64,000 nt of DNA, from NCBI RefSeq assembly GCF_003719335.1, contig NZ_RIAS01000005.1, positions 310,001 to 374,000 on the forward strand, given 5' to 3'. The notes beneath the pieces are model-generated. The model saw only the letters and a program-made list of their open reading frames with translations, searched no databases and was not told where the DNA came from. Positions 26,585 through 35,019 of this stretch are shown one piece after another; the stretch's first letter is position 1; the number at the start of each line of letters is the position of its first letter. The DNA comes from Paenibacillus amylolyticus. GTDB lineage: Bacteria; Bacillota; Bacilli; Paenibacillales; Paenibacillaceae. Both the position numbers and the translations under genes were made by a program.

Positions 26585-26625
26585 AAAGCCGAGTGGACAG
26601 CTTAGACTGTATCCATCGGCTTTTT
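26585..26625 (+). terminator. Rho-independent terminator of trmD
   Basis: AAAGCCGAGTGGA (26585-26597) pairs with TCCATCGGCTTT with one mismatch, followed by TTTTT. In this genome the rpsP-trmD transcript therefore ends before rplS. Confidence 0.85.
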
Positions 26626-26673
26626 GAATTAATCAAGGCAGAATTGAATTATTCGTTTGAAAGTAATACTAGT

Positions 26674-27621
26674 CTAGAACCGCTCACTGAGTATATTGGA
26701 ACCCGTTTGTAGCAGGGTAGGGAGATCGGTATCATTTGTAACGGTTAAGCGAGGTAAAACCATAGGTGAATCCCCAGGGTGAACGAATCCGGGTCTAACC
26801 GTGAATCCCATGCGATATCCATGCTGATGGAGTTTGTAAATCATTTGTTCACTGAAATATCCATAAGGGTAGGCAATATAGGGCGTATTGATACCGATAT
26901 GTTTGATCTGTTCAATATCGTGATCCAGCAGGCTTGTATCCAGCGTAACGGGCAGATCGTCTCCACATACCATATATCCTTTGTGATGCAGGTTAAAGGT
27001 ATGGCTATTATACTCAAATACATCGCTTCCTGCGGCCATCTCTTGCTTGGAGATATCGCTTTTTTTATTAGGGTTAAAAGCGACTGGTGTGGACTGAATT
27101 CGGCTACCTATGACAAAAAGGGACGCATGGAAATGATATTTTTTGAGTATGGGATAAGCCAGCGTATAATTGTTTTGATATCCGTCATCAAAGGTAATGA
27201 CAAATGATTTCTCGGGTAGAGAGATTTCACCGTTAACGTATTGTTCAAGCTGAGCCAGAGTAACGGTTCGGTACCCACTTTCGTATAAATATTTCATATT
27301 CTGCTCAAACACATCCAGGTCAATGATGGATTTATTCTTTGGCTCGTGATTGTCTACTTTTGGCGTAACATAATGATACATGAGAACAGGAACTTTTGTA
27401 GCCGTGCCTTGTTTGATAACAAAGTTAGAGCGATCCAGCTTGGAACGAAGCGAAAAGTCCGAGTGAGTTAACGTGAAGAATTTACGTTGTACGATATTCC
27501 AAGACGAGCATGCCTTGTGGGATAACGCGTTGGTGGGATGATTAACAGCATAAGCGTATAATGTAACGGTGCATGTGAGTAATGCAAGTGCGGCTAACAA
27601 TAATTTTTTGAAGTATTTCAT
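26674..27621 (-). CDS. Polysaccharide deacetylase family protein, exported
   Basis: The 315-aa protein has an N-terminal signal peptide or anchor (about residues 5-25) and a NodB-type domain: PVLMYHYVTP near residue 78, SFVITFDDGYQNN near residue 138 (the metal-binding Asp), the variant metal motif EYNSHTFNLH near 205 (H-T-F-N-L-H), and AYPYGYFSE near 245. The family removes acetyl groups from peptidoglycan or other surface polymers. It lies on the opposite strand between trmD and rplS, which are adjacent in Bacillus, so it has been inserted there in this lineage. Substrate unknown. Confidence 0.85.
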   Translation of the reverse strand: MKYFKKLLLAALALLTCTVTLYAYAVNHPTNALSHKACSSWNIVQRKFFTLTHSDFSLRSKLDRSNFVIKQGTATKVPVLMYHYVTPKVDNHEPKNKSIIDLDVFEQNMKYLYESGYRTVTLAQLEQYVNGEISLPEKSFVITFDDGYQNNYTLAYPILKKYHFHASLFVIGSRIQSTPVAFNPNKKSDISKQEMAAGSDVFEYNSHTFNLHHKGYMVCGDDLPVTLDTSLLDHDIEQIKHIGINTPYIAYPYGYFSEQMIYKLHQHGYRMGFTVRPGFVHPGDSPMVLPRLTVTNDTDLPTLLQTGSNILSERF

Positions 27622-27896
27622 GTCTCTCCTGGTTCTCCTTTAGCATTCATCTATTTCTTAAAATTCGTTACGCTGCTCGTGTAATGAGCTTTTAAGTACA
27701 TGATAGACGATCTTCTATGTCGGAAAGTTACATTATTTTATCCACGAGAGCGGTTGACTTTTTAAAAATGGACCAAAACTTTTCACCTATTTTCTAAGAA
27801 GAGAAGAAGTGGATACGAGAATTGCGAACTATGGGCTGATGATAAAAAAACACAGATGTATGTAAGATGATCTATTATAAATTTGTTTATTTTAGC

Positions 27897-27925
27897 TTGT
27901 GTTTTAATATGCCACGTGATATAAT
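27897..27925 (+). promoter_or_regulatory. Promoter for rplS
   Basis: TTGTGT (27897-27902), 17 bp, TATAAT (27920-27925), with an extended TG motif (TGATATAAT). The predicted start near 27932 leaves about 96 nt of leader. The stretch 27622-27896 between the deacetylase gene and this promoter is AT-rich and shows nothing else that I can support. Confidence 0.8.
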
Positions 27926-27931
27926 AATTCT

Positions 27932-28027
27932 GTTATGTGGAATACGGCGGTCCTCTATGGATAATGAAAGAGACAAGGTGATCTCTGGAAGAAGTATGAA
28001 CGCCTGTACGGAAGGAGGGAGTCATAG
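27932..28027 (+). ncRNA. Structured rplS leader (candidate L19 leader)
   Basis: The leader can close with TACGGCG (27943-27949) on CGCCTGTA (28001-28008, one bulge) and contains an AGAGA / TCTCT hairpin (27969-27973 and 27982-27986). A structured L19 leader upstream of rplS is known in Firmicutes and is thought to control L19 synthesis autogenously. I match it by position and general shape only; a covariance search would decide. Confidence 0.45.
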
Positions 28028-28369
28028 ATGAATATCGTTCAAGCGATTACACAAGAACAACTTCGCAAAGATATTCCGAGTTTTCGTCCTGGTGACACTT
28101 TGAAAGTGCACGTTAAGGTAATCGAGGGAACTCGTGAGCGTATCCAATTGTTCGAAGGTGTTGTGATTAAACGCCGTGGTGGTGGAATCAGTGAGACTTT
28201 TACAGTTCGTAAAATTTCTTACGGTGTAGGTGTGGAAAGAGCTTTCCCGCTTCATTCCCCTAAAATCGATAGAATCGAAGTGGCTCGCCGTGGTAAAGTG
28301 CGTCGTGCGAAGCTTTATTATCTTCGTGAACTACGCGGTAAAGCAGCGAGAATTAAAGAAATTCGTTAA
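28028..28369 (+). CDS. rplS: 50S ribosomal protein L19
   Basis: The 113-aa protein has the L19 features [20 protein letters not shown] near residue 20, [18 protein letters not shown] near 40 and [20 protein letters not shown] near 80. L19 sits at the 30S-50S interface. ATG 28028 follows GGAAGGAGGGAG. It is monocistronic here, with its own promoter and terminator. Confidence 0.98.
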   Translation: MNIVQAITQEQLRKDIPSFRPGDTLKVHVKVIEGTRERIQLFEGVVIKRRGGGISETFTVRKISYGVGVERAFPLHSPKIDRIEVARRGKVRRAKLYYLRELRGKAARIKEIR

Positions 28370-28385
28370 TATAACGGATACCGGG

Positions 28386-28416
28386 AAGGGCTTGGAGACA
28401 AGCCCTTTTCGTTTTT
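28386..28416 (+). terminator. Rho-independent terminator of rplS
   Basis: AAGGGCTTG (28386-28394) pairs with CAAGCCCTT (28399-28407) around a GAGA loop, followed by TTCGTTTTT. Confidence 0.9.
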
Positions 28417-28635
28417 GTCCGGGAAAAGTTGAACCGGAGGTACACTTCCGAGTAAAATGGTATGGCGGATATGCGGCGTAAAGTCCGGGAGGATTGCGAA
28501 ATCAGTTATCCAAGGCATTTGAATTGTGGTTCAATGTATGGTTGTAATGCTTGGCTGCAAGAATTACATAACTGAGTTGAATAATTTGTTTTCTCTAGTC
28601 TTATGTAGGGAGGAAGCAAAAAGCTGAATGTATAC

Positions 28636-28644
28636 TGCTATAAT
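28636..28644 (+). promoter_or_regulatory. Extended -10 promoter for lepB
   Basis: TGCTATAAT is a perfect extended -10 element, 30 nt before the lepB ATG, without a recognisable -35. The rest of the 28417-28635 gap shows nothing else. Confidence 0.5.
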
Positions 28645-28673
28645 CATGTACTGTGAAGAGAGGAAGATCTTGA

Positions 28674-29294
28674 ATGGAACAAGAAGTTCAACAGGACCAG
28701 GGCATACCTGCGGAAGAAAAAAATAATCGATCCAAAAAAGCGAAAAATGAAATTGTCGAGTGGTTGAAGGCCATTGTCATTGCACTCGTGCTTGTCATTC
28801 TGATTCGCTGGTTGCTTTTTAAACCATTTGTGGTGGACGGGCCGTCCATGCAACCGAATTTCTCGACAGGAGAACGTGTCATTGTCAATGAGATTCTGTA
28901 CGATATCCGTGAGCCAAAACGTGGTGAAGTCATCGTCTTCCATGTACCTTCCGAAGGACGGGATTTCATTAAACGTGTTATCGCGGTAGCGGGAGATACG
29001 GTGCAGGTTCAGGGGGACACGGTAACGGTCAATGGACAAAAGGTGAATGAGACCTATATCCAGGGCGCTATTGATGCGGCTGAAGCTAACGGTGGAACGT
29101 ATAACGTGAAGGATTTCCCGAATGAACAATTCCCAGATGGTAAAGTGCCAGCGGGTCATGTGTTTGTTATGGGGGATAATCGACCAAACAGTACAGATAG
29201 CCGAATGATCGGATATGTATCGCTGAAAGATATTATTGGCCGTGCGGATGTTATTTTCTGGCCTATTGGAGAAATTAAGTGGATCAACCACTAA
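28674..29294 (+). CDS. lepB: Signal peptidase I
   Basis: Type I signal peptidase removes signal peptides of exported proteins. The 206-aa protein has one N-terminal membrane anchor (about residues 30-50), the catalytic Ser in VDGPSMQPNF near residue 60, the catalytic Lys in RDFIKRVIAVAGD near residue 102 and the GDNRPNSTDSR box near 170. The sip/lep naming is by position next to rplS and rbgA. ATG 28674 follows GAGAGGAAG. Confidence 0.95.
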   Translation: MEQEVQQDQGIPAEEKNNRSKKAKNEIVEWLKAIVIALVLVILIRWLLFKPFVVDGPSMQPNFSTGERVIVNEILYDIREPKRGEVIVFHVPSEGRDFIKRVIAVAGDTVQVQGDTVTVNGQKVNETYIQGAIDAAEANGGTYNVKDFPNEQFPDGKVPAGHVFVMGDNRPNSTDSRMIGYVSLKDIIGRADVIFWPIGEIKWINH

Positions 29295-29329
29295 AATCTA
29301 AAGTATGTATTAAATGAGGTGAAGACAAG

Positions 29330-30193
29330 GTGACGATACAATGGTTTCCAGGTCATATGACCCGAGCCAGACGCCAGATTCAGGACAAGTTGAAGCTCAT
29401 TGACGTGGTCATCGAACTATTGGATGCCCGTCTGCCTGTCTCCAGCCGTAATCCGATGATTGACGAAATTTTGATGGATAAACCCCGCATGATTTTGCTG
29501 AACAAGTCGGATTTGGCGGATGCCAAAGTGACGCAAGAGTGGATTGAGTATTTTAAAAAAGAAGGCATTACAGCGTTCCCTGTGGATGCTTCGACAGGTA
29601 CGAATGTCAAAGATATTCCTGCTCAGGCACGACTTCTTCTAAAGGAGAAGATTGATCGTCAACTGGCAAAAGGCATTAATCCCCGAGCCGTTCGAGGATT
29701 GATTGTCGGTATTCCCAACGTAGGTAAATCCACATTGATCAATCGTTTGGCTGGACGGAGCATTGCTGCAACTGGAGATCGTCCAGGTGTAACCAAAGGC
29801 CAGCAATGGATTAAAGCAGGCAAGGACATGGAACTGCTGGACACACCAGGTATTCTGTGGCCGAAATTCGAAGATCAAAATGTGGGATACCGTCTTGCTG
29901 TAACGGGTGCGATCAAAGAAGAAATCCTGAATGCAGAAGATATCGCATTTTTCGGAATCAGTTACCTGATGCGTTATTATTGGGATGCGCTGGAAGAGAG
30001 ATATGGTCTTCAGGAGTTCTCCAGAGATGCGGATGATTCGGACAGCGTTATTGCCATTATGGAGCAGGTCGGCCGAATCCGCGGGTGTGTCATCAGTGGC
30101 GGACGGATTGATCTGGAGAAGGCATCGCGAGCATTTCTGCGGGAGTTACGAGCAGGCAAGATGGGGCGTTTCTCCATGGAAGCTCCTTACTAA
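29330..30193 (+). CDS. rbgA: Ribosome biogenesis GTPase RbgA (YlqF)
   Basis: RbgA drives a late step of 50S assembly. The 287-aa protein is a circularly permuted GTPase: the G4 motif NKSDLAD (about 60) comes before G1 GIPNVGKSTLINRL (about 127) and DTPGILWP (about 170). It begins with the family signature IQWFPGHMTRARRQI. GTG 29330 follows GAGGTGAAGAC. A terminator follows. Confidence 0.96.
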   Translation: MTIQWFPGHMTRARRQIQDKLKLIDVVIELLDARLPVSSRNPMIDEILMDKPRMILLNKSDLADAKVTQEWIEYFKKEGITAFPVDASTGTNVKDIPAQARLLLKEKIDRQLAKGINPRAVRGLIVGIPNVGKSTLINRLAGRSIAATGDRPGVTKGQQWIKAGKDMELLDTPGILWPKFEDQNVGYRLAVTGAIKEEILNAEDIAFFGISYLMRYYWDALEERYGLQEFSRDADDSDSVIAIMEQVGRIRGCVISGGRIDLEKASRAFLRELRAGKMGRFSMEAPY

Positions 30194-30226
30194 TCGAAAA
30201 TATCCTTACAAGAGCCGAAAGAAGCG

Positions 30227-30260
30227 GCCGTTACCGGATTACCGGGAACGGCTTTTTTTT
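30227..30260 (+). terminator. Rho-independent terminator of rbgA
   Basis: GCCGTTACCGG (30227-30237) pairs with CCGGGAACGGC (30242-30252), with one mismatch, around ATTA, and ends in eight T. The stretch from 30261 to the rnhB start is AT-rich and shows no further gene or clear promoter. Confidence 0.92.
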
Positions 30261-30607
30261 GTGTTTTGAAGGCTACAGGGGATATAAACCTAGCGTAAAT
30301 ATGGTAAAAAAATGAATTTAAGTGTGCTTTGTGGAATTGTTTGTTCTGTATAGGAGCTGTCCTGAAATCATGCTATGATAAATGATGTTGAAAATTTGCA
30401 GAACATGAGTTTGTATGTATTCAATTTAAAGCTATGACAACCGATAAATGAAGACATCAGGATATTTTTATGAATACTTTTAACATGAAACATTGTGCAG
30501 TAATACGGTTAAGCAGAACAAATATGCGATGGCCTACGTCTAATTTAATTATATACATTACATGGGATTACACAGTTAGATGAAACATGGGTGAGGAGAT
30601 GAACAGA

Positions 30608-31312
30608 ATGACAGCAAACCATGAAATGCCGGAGCTTGCATTGCCAGAACTGCAACGCAAATCGAAGAAAAAGAAAAAAGAAACTAGCGAACCCCGGGAT
30701 CTTTTGTTGTATGAGCGGGAGTATTGGGGGAGCGGGTTTGAATATATCGCAGGAATTGATGAAGTGGGACGCGGATGTTTGTTTGGAGATGTGGTAGCGG
30801 CTGCAGTGATCCTGCCCCAAGGGCTTATTTTGGAAGGGGTCAATGATTCTAAAAAGTTGTCAGAGAAGAAGCGTGATACGTTATATGACATCATTATGGA
30901 GAACGCGCTGGCTGTAGGTGTAGGATATGCAGATGCGGAAACGATTGATCGTCTGAATATTAAACAGGCCGCCAGACTAGCCATGAAACGTGCCGTAGAG
31001 GCACTTGATGTAACACCTCATTACATGCTGGTGGACGCGGAAAAGGTGGATTTGAATATACCGCAGTTATCTATTGTTAAAGGGGATGCAAACAGCCAAT
31101 CGATCGCTGCGGCTTCCATTGTGGCCAAGGTAACGAGAGATCGGCTGTGCAAGGAAGAATGGGATACGTTATACCCACAATATGGTTTGTCGGTACATAA
31201 AGGATATGCAACTCAATTTCATCGGGAACAGATTATGGCACTCGGCGCAACACCGATGCATCGGCGTAGCTTTCTCGGTAATTTATTAGGTGAGCAACAA
31301 ACGTTGTTTTAA
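30608..31312 (+). CDS. rnhB: Ribonuclease HII
   Basis: RNase HII cuts RNA in RNA-DNA hybrids and removes misincorporated ribonucleotides. The protein (234 aa from this start) has the catalytic GIDEVGRGCLFGDVV near residue 50, NDSKKLSEKKR near 80 and MLVDAEKV near 138. A Lys-rich stretch (SKKKKKE) precedes the domain. ATG 30608 follows GAGGAG at 9 nt; ATG 30587 has no Shine-Dalgarno. Confidence 0.95.
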   Translation: MTANHEMPELALPELQRKSKKKKKETSEPRDLLLYEREYWGSGFEYIAGIDEVGRGCLFGDVVAAAVILPQGLILEGVNDSKKLSEKKRDTLYDIIMENALAVGVGYADAETIDRLNIKQAARLAMKRAVEALDVTPHYMLVDAEKVDLNIPQLSIVKGDANSQSIAAASIVAKVTRDRLCKEEWDTLYPQYGLSVHKGYATQFHREQIMALGATPMHRRSFLGNLLGEQQTLF

Positions 31313-31342
31313 ATGAACGGGAACGGAAAGGAGGGGAACGAG

Positions 31343-33451
31343 TTGAATATCAGCTCCATGATTCGTGGTTTAATGGGAGACAGTAAACCCGGAAATGTTA
31401 AGCCACTTGAACTAAAGGAAGGTCAGGTCGTTCGTGGATCTGTCGTCAGTGTATCGGATGATGGTGGAGAGGCTGTACTTCAGATTCAAGGAGTACAAGT
31501 GCGTGCAAAACTGGAGACTCCGCTCCGTCCGGGTGAGACGACACTTCTGCAGGTTCAGCCTCCAGGTGAAAATGGTATAACCGTAATGAAACCAGTTGCT
31601 GGTTCTCTTGCAGAATTACCACAGGCTTCATTGAATAATTTGTTGCAAGAGGTAGGCTTGGTGGATACCAAAGACAACCGGGAACTGCTTCTTGCCATGC
31701 AACGGAGTGGGCTTCCGCTGACCAAGGATAATATAGCGATGGTGCAAAACATGATGGGAGCCAAACCTGCACAGGTGCCTGTGGAGGAATGGATACAGGC
31801 GGCAGGCATTGCCTTCCAGCGTGGGTTGCCTGTTACGGCAGAAACGGTGAAAGGATTACATCAGACCGTATTTGGACCTCCTTTGCACCAGTTGTTAAGT
31901 GGTCTTGCAGATCAACTGGAGTCACTTTTGTCTCAAACGGTGGCAGGTAAGCCGCTTCTTGACGGAGCAGCAAGCTCGAAAGCAGGAGCGACTACAGGAC
32001 AGGCTGGAGCTTCTGCAACGTTTCCGAATGTGGCTATTCAGCCGGAAGAAAGCACGCCAGCGGTAAATGTGAGCAGACCGGGAGTTGGAACGCCATTAGT
32101 CTCTCCTGCGGCATCACAGCCGAATCAGGTTCAGACTACTCAAGCGACGGGTGCAACAGTTGCTGCAACTGGCGTGGAAGGTGCAGTAGAAAGCACACAG
32201 CAGCAGGTTAAAGGGAATGGGAACGTGCCGCTGAATGCAGGCCAGGCGAATAGTGGACAGACAGGGGCTGATGCTGCTGCGAAGGAAGTTGCCAGCCAAG
32301 CGGAAACGGCTGGCAAAGGGAATGCAGGTATTCCGTCAGGCACTGGAATACCTGGGGAAGGCCCGCCGCGCGCTGCGGATGCGGGCCAAGTTGTAAGCCG
32401 CCCGGGCACACCGGGGGCGGCGGAAGCTGCGGCTGGCCGTGCAAGTGCTGGCCAGCCGGAAGGTGCGGCCGTGCGTGCAGACGGCCGCGCAGACACGCCT
32501 GCTTCTGCGGCAACACCGTCCGCAGCAGGGCAGGCAGCGCAAGCAGCGCCTACGCCAGCACAGCTGGCGCCAAAGCTACTTGCGCTGCTGGACGCGCTGC
32601 GCGGCGCGTCCACTGCCGCACCGGCACAGCCGGGTGCGGCAACGCAAGCCGCCCCTGCTGCGCAGCAGGGCGGCCCAGCGGCTGCGGCTGCCGTAGGCTC
32701 GCCGCAGCCCTTGCCAGCCGGCGCTGATGCGCAGCCGGCTGGCGGTGTTGCCGCCGCACCTGCAGGAGCGGCGGCGCCCGCGCCCGTCACCCACGGGGGA
32801 GACCCGTGGGTGGGGCGCGTGCTGAAGCTGCTCGGTGCGGAGCACGAGCAGCAGGCCGTTCACGGCGCGGCGATGCAGCCGCGCTTGGGTGAGGCAGCGA
32901 GTCCGGCGAACACGGACACGCTCAAGGGTTTGCTGCTGCAACTGGCCAGCAGCGATAGTGCTCCGGCGGCGCTGAAAGATGCCGCCAATCAAGCCATACA
33001 ATACCTGACAGGTCAGCAGCTATTGCTTACAACCGATCGCGGTGCAGCGTTTGCGCAAATGCACTGGTTTATCCCCATCACGGGTCCGGACGGGGAACAG
33101 ACGGCCTCTGTGCAGATTCAATCACGCCGCGGTCCGCGCGGGGAGTTGGATGCCTCGAATTGCCGTTTGCTGTTTGACTTGGATATGAAAAGTTTGGGAC
33201 ATACCCTTGTTGATGTACATGTGGTCAATAACATTGTCAGTTTGCGTGTTCTTAATGATCGGGAAGAAATGGGAGCGCTCTTGGAGAGTGGACGTGAAGT
33301 GATCCATCAATCGCTGGACAAGCTTGGATATCAGCTGTTGACCTTCCGGGCAGAACCTTGGCCGGCAGGGCAGGAGCCCGGGACGGAGCGTAAGATGACT
33401 GCTGCCGATTATAGCCCTGAGCGATACAAAGGGGTGGACTTCAAGGCATGA
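31343..33451 (+). CDS. ylqG: FliK-like protein YlqG
   Basis: The 702-aa protein has a conserved N-terminal part (about 1-200), a long low-complexity middle (about 220-510) dominated by Ala, Gly, Pro, Gln and Thr, and a C-terminal FliK-type domain (about 560-690; QMHWFIPITGPDGEQ, VNNIVSLRVLND). In B. subtilis ylqG occupies the same place between rnhB and ylqH. TTG 31343 follows AAAGGAGGGG; ATG 31313 would lie upstream of that site. The middle (about 32340-32830) is markedly GC-rich. Function unknown; a true fliK is at 56308. Confidence 0.8.
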   Translation: MNISSMIRGLMGDSKPGNVKPLELKEGQVVRGSVVSVSDDGGEAVLQIQGVQVRAKLETPLRPGETTLLQVQPPGENGITVMKPVAGSLAELPQASLNNLLQEVGLVDTKDNRELLLAMQRSGLPLTKDNIAMVQNMMGAKPAQVPVEEWIQAAGIAFQRGLPVTAETVKGLHQTVFGPPLHQLLSGLADQLESLLSQTVAGKPLLDGAASSKAGATTGQAGASATFPNVAIQPEESTPAVNVSRPGVGTPLVSPAASQPNQVQTTQATGATVAATGVEGAVESTQQQVKGNGNVPLNAGQANSGQTGADAAAKEVASQAETAGKGNAGIPSGTGIPGEGPPRAADAGQVVSRPGTPGAAEAAAGRASAGQPEGAAVRADGRADTPASAATPSAAGQAAQAAPTPAQLAPKLLALLDALRGASTAAPAQPGAATQAAPAAQQGGPAAAAAVGSPQPLPAGADAQPAGGVAAAPAGAAAPAPVTHGGDPWVGRVLKLLGAEHEQQAVHGAAMQPRLGEAASPANTDTLKGLLLQLASSDSAPAALKDAANQAIQYLTGQQLLLTTDRGAAFAQMHWFIPITGPDGEQTASVQIQSRRGPRGELDASNCRLLFDLDMKSLGHTLVDVHVVNNIVSLRVLNDREEMGALLESGREVIHQSLDKLGYQLLTFRAEPWPAGQEPGTERKMTAADYSPERYKGVDFKA

Positions 33452-33759
33452 AAGAGGAATCAGCACAGTCGGACCTGTTATCGAAAAAAGCAGTTGCGCT
33501 AAAATATGTTCCAGGAGAAAGTGAAGCACCTGTTGTCGTAGCCAAAGGCCGTGGCAAAGTGGCTGAAGCCATTCTGGACAAAGCCAAGGAAAACGGCGTT
33601 CCCGTACAGGAGGACGCAGCTTTAGTTGAAGTGCTCTCCAAGCTGGATCTGGATGAACAGATCCCGACAGAATTGTATCAGTTGGTAGCAGAAGTGCTTA
33701 CCTATGTTTATCGAGCCGATCGGCTTGCTTCAGGCCGAAGTGATAACGAATCATGGTAG
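33448..33759 (+). CDS. ylqH: FlhB C-terminal-like protein YlqH
   Basis: The 103-aa protein resembles the cytoplasmic domain of FlhB/YscU export-switch proteins: KKAVALKYVPGESEAPVVVAKGRG near residue 13, then AILDKAKENGVPVQEDAALVEVL and LYQLVAEVLTYVYR. It lacks the membrane domain and the NPTH autocleavage site. It overlaps ylqG by 4 bases. The pair YlqG-YlqH therefore mirrors FliK and FlhB outside the main flagellar operon. Function unknown. Confidence 0.85.
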   Translation: MKEESAQSDLLSKKAVALKYVPGESEAPVVVAKGRGKVAEAILDKAKENGVPVQEDAALVEVLSKLDLDEQIPTELYQLVAEVLTYVYRADRLASGRSDNESW

Positions 33760-34151
33760 AACAGGGATCTGGACAGAAGCCTAGTGGCAAGCTGACTCGT
33801 CAGCAGAAGGGCAAGATCGGCGAAGAGGAAGCTTGCCGTTGGTTAAAGGAACAGGATTATTGTATCCTACAACGAAACTGGCGTTGTCGCAGCGGAGAAG
33901 TCGATATTATTGCAGCACGTGAAGAGTTGTTGATTTTTGTTGAGGTGCGAAGCCGAAGTTCCCATTCAGGATTCGGAACTCCACAAGAGTCTGTCGATCA
34001 GCGCAAAATGCAACAGGTTCGTTCGACGGCGGCCGTTTATATGCAAATGACCGGAGAACATACTCGTCAGATTCGATTTGATGTCATTGCGGTGATGATG
34101 AACCATGACGGGGAGATCCTGTCCATAAATCATCTAGAAAATGCATTTTAG
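33753..34151 (+). CDS. yraN: YraN family protein (UPF0102, endonuclease-like fold)
   Basis: The 132-aa protein has the family pattern GKIGEEEACRWLKEQDY near residue 20 and the restriction-endonuclease-like core EVDIIA...LIFVEVRSR near residue 50-65 (Asp, Glu-x-Lys-like). The family is widespread but its function is not established. It overlaps ylqH by 7 bases and is followed by a strong terminator. YraN is often encoded near comM, as here. Confidence 0.88.
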   Translation: MVEQGSGQKPSGKLTRQQKGKIGEEEACRWLKEQDYCILQRNWRCRSGEVDIIAAREELLIFVEVRSRSSHSGFGTPQESVDQRKMQQVRSTAAVYMQMTGEHTRQIRFDVIAVMMNHDGEILSINHLENAF

Positions 34152-34170
34152 CTTGGAGTTAGTTGATAAA

Positions 34171-34220
34171 AAAAAGGATGAGCTTTTAGACAAGTGTAAC
34201 GTCTAAAGTTCATCTTTTTT
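34171..34220 (+). terminator. Rho-independent terminator of ylqGH-yraN
   Basis: AAGGATGAGCTTTTAGAC (34174-34191) pairs with GTCTAAAGTTCATC(TT) (from 34201) with one bulge, flanked by A- and T-runs, so it could work in both directions. Confidence 0.85.
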
Positions 34221-34307
34221 CATTTGATTCGTATTTAACTGCACAAACGAAGAGACCGTTAAGTTTTTCTTATCTGCCGTCCTTTGAATCTGGTCAACAG
34301 AGAGGTG

Positions 34308-34313
34308 TATAAT
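34308..34313 (+). promoter_or_regulatory. Probable -10 element for the nitroreductase gene
   Basis: TATAAT at 34308-34313, with TTGAAT at 34284-34289 (18-bp spacer) as the best -35, sits about 50 nt upstream of the nitroreductase start. Confidence 0.5.
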
Positions 34314-34360
34314 GAAAATTGCAACCTGGTGTGTACCATTTGGAGAGGGAGGCATGACCC

Positions 34361-34912
34361 ATGAGTAAAACGACGAAGACAATCAACGAAGTCCGCCATG
34401 CGATCGAGAATCGCCGCACCGTCAAAAAATTCAAGAAAGATCCTGTTCCAACGGAGCAAATCATCGATTTGCTGGATACAGCCGTTTGGGCACCTAACCA
34501 TAAATTGCGTGAGCCGTGGAGATTTGTGTTGTTTAATGGCAAAGGACGCAAAAAGCTCGCAGAGGCCATCGAAGCCGAGATGGGTGAGGACAACAAGTTT
34601 TCGGCGAGTGTGCAGCAGGTGCCTGCCATTTTGCTTGTTGTGCTGGAGGAAGACCCGAGACAAGCGATTTGGGATGAAGATTTCGCCGCAGTCAGCGCCA
34701 TGGTTCAGAACTTTATGCTCGCAGCATGGAGCGAAAATATAGGCACGTTTTGGGTGACCAAACCATTTTTATATGCACCTAAATTTCGGAAGCCACTAGG
34801 TATCAAGGCAGGAGAAAAGATTATTGGTATGATCTATATGGGATACCCCGATGTCATTCCATCCGCGAAAGAGCGTACACCTGCCAAAGAGAAGCTAACG
34901 TTGTTTGAATAA
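34361..34912 (+). CDS. Nitroreductase family protein
   Basis: The 183-aa protein is of the FMN-dependent nitroreductase fold: AIENRRTVKKFKKDPVP near residue 14 (FMN-binding Arg pair), AVWAPNHKLREPWRFVLF near 40, and EKIIGMIYMGYPD near 155. The YdjA-like small subgroup is the closest guess. Substrate cannot be told. It stands alone with a promoter upstream and a terminator downstream. ATG 34361 follows GAGAGGGAGG. Confidence 0.85.
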   Translation: MSKTTKTINEVRHAIENRRTVKKFKKDPVPTEQIIDLLDTAVWAPNHKLREPWRFVLFNGKGRKKLAEAIEAEMGEDNKFSASVQQVPAILLVVLEEDPRQAIWDEDFAAVSAMVQNFMLAAWSENIGTFWVTKPFLYAPKFRKPLGIKAGEKIIGMIYMGYPDVIPSAKERTPAKEKLTLFE

Positions 34913-34926
34913 AAGAACTCCATTCG

Positions 34927-34950
34927 AGACCACATACATGTGGTCTTTTT
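34927..34950 (+). terminator. Rho-independent terminator of the nitroreductase gene
   Basis: AGACCACA (34927-34934) pairs with TGTGGTCT (34939-34946), followed by TTTT. It separates convergent genes. Confidence 0.88.
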
Positions 34951-35019
34951 AATTTGCGATAGAGATTGGTGACAAGCTGCAGAGTAGACAACGCCTAAAT
35001 TCCCAGGCAATCAAACGGA

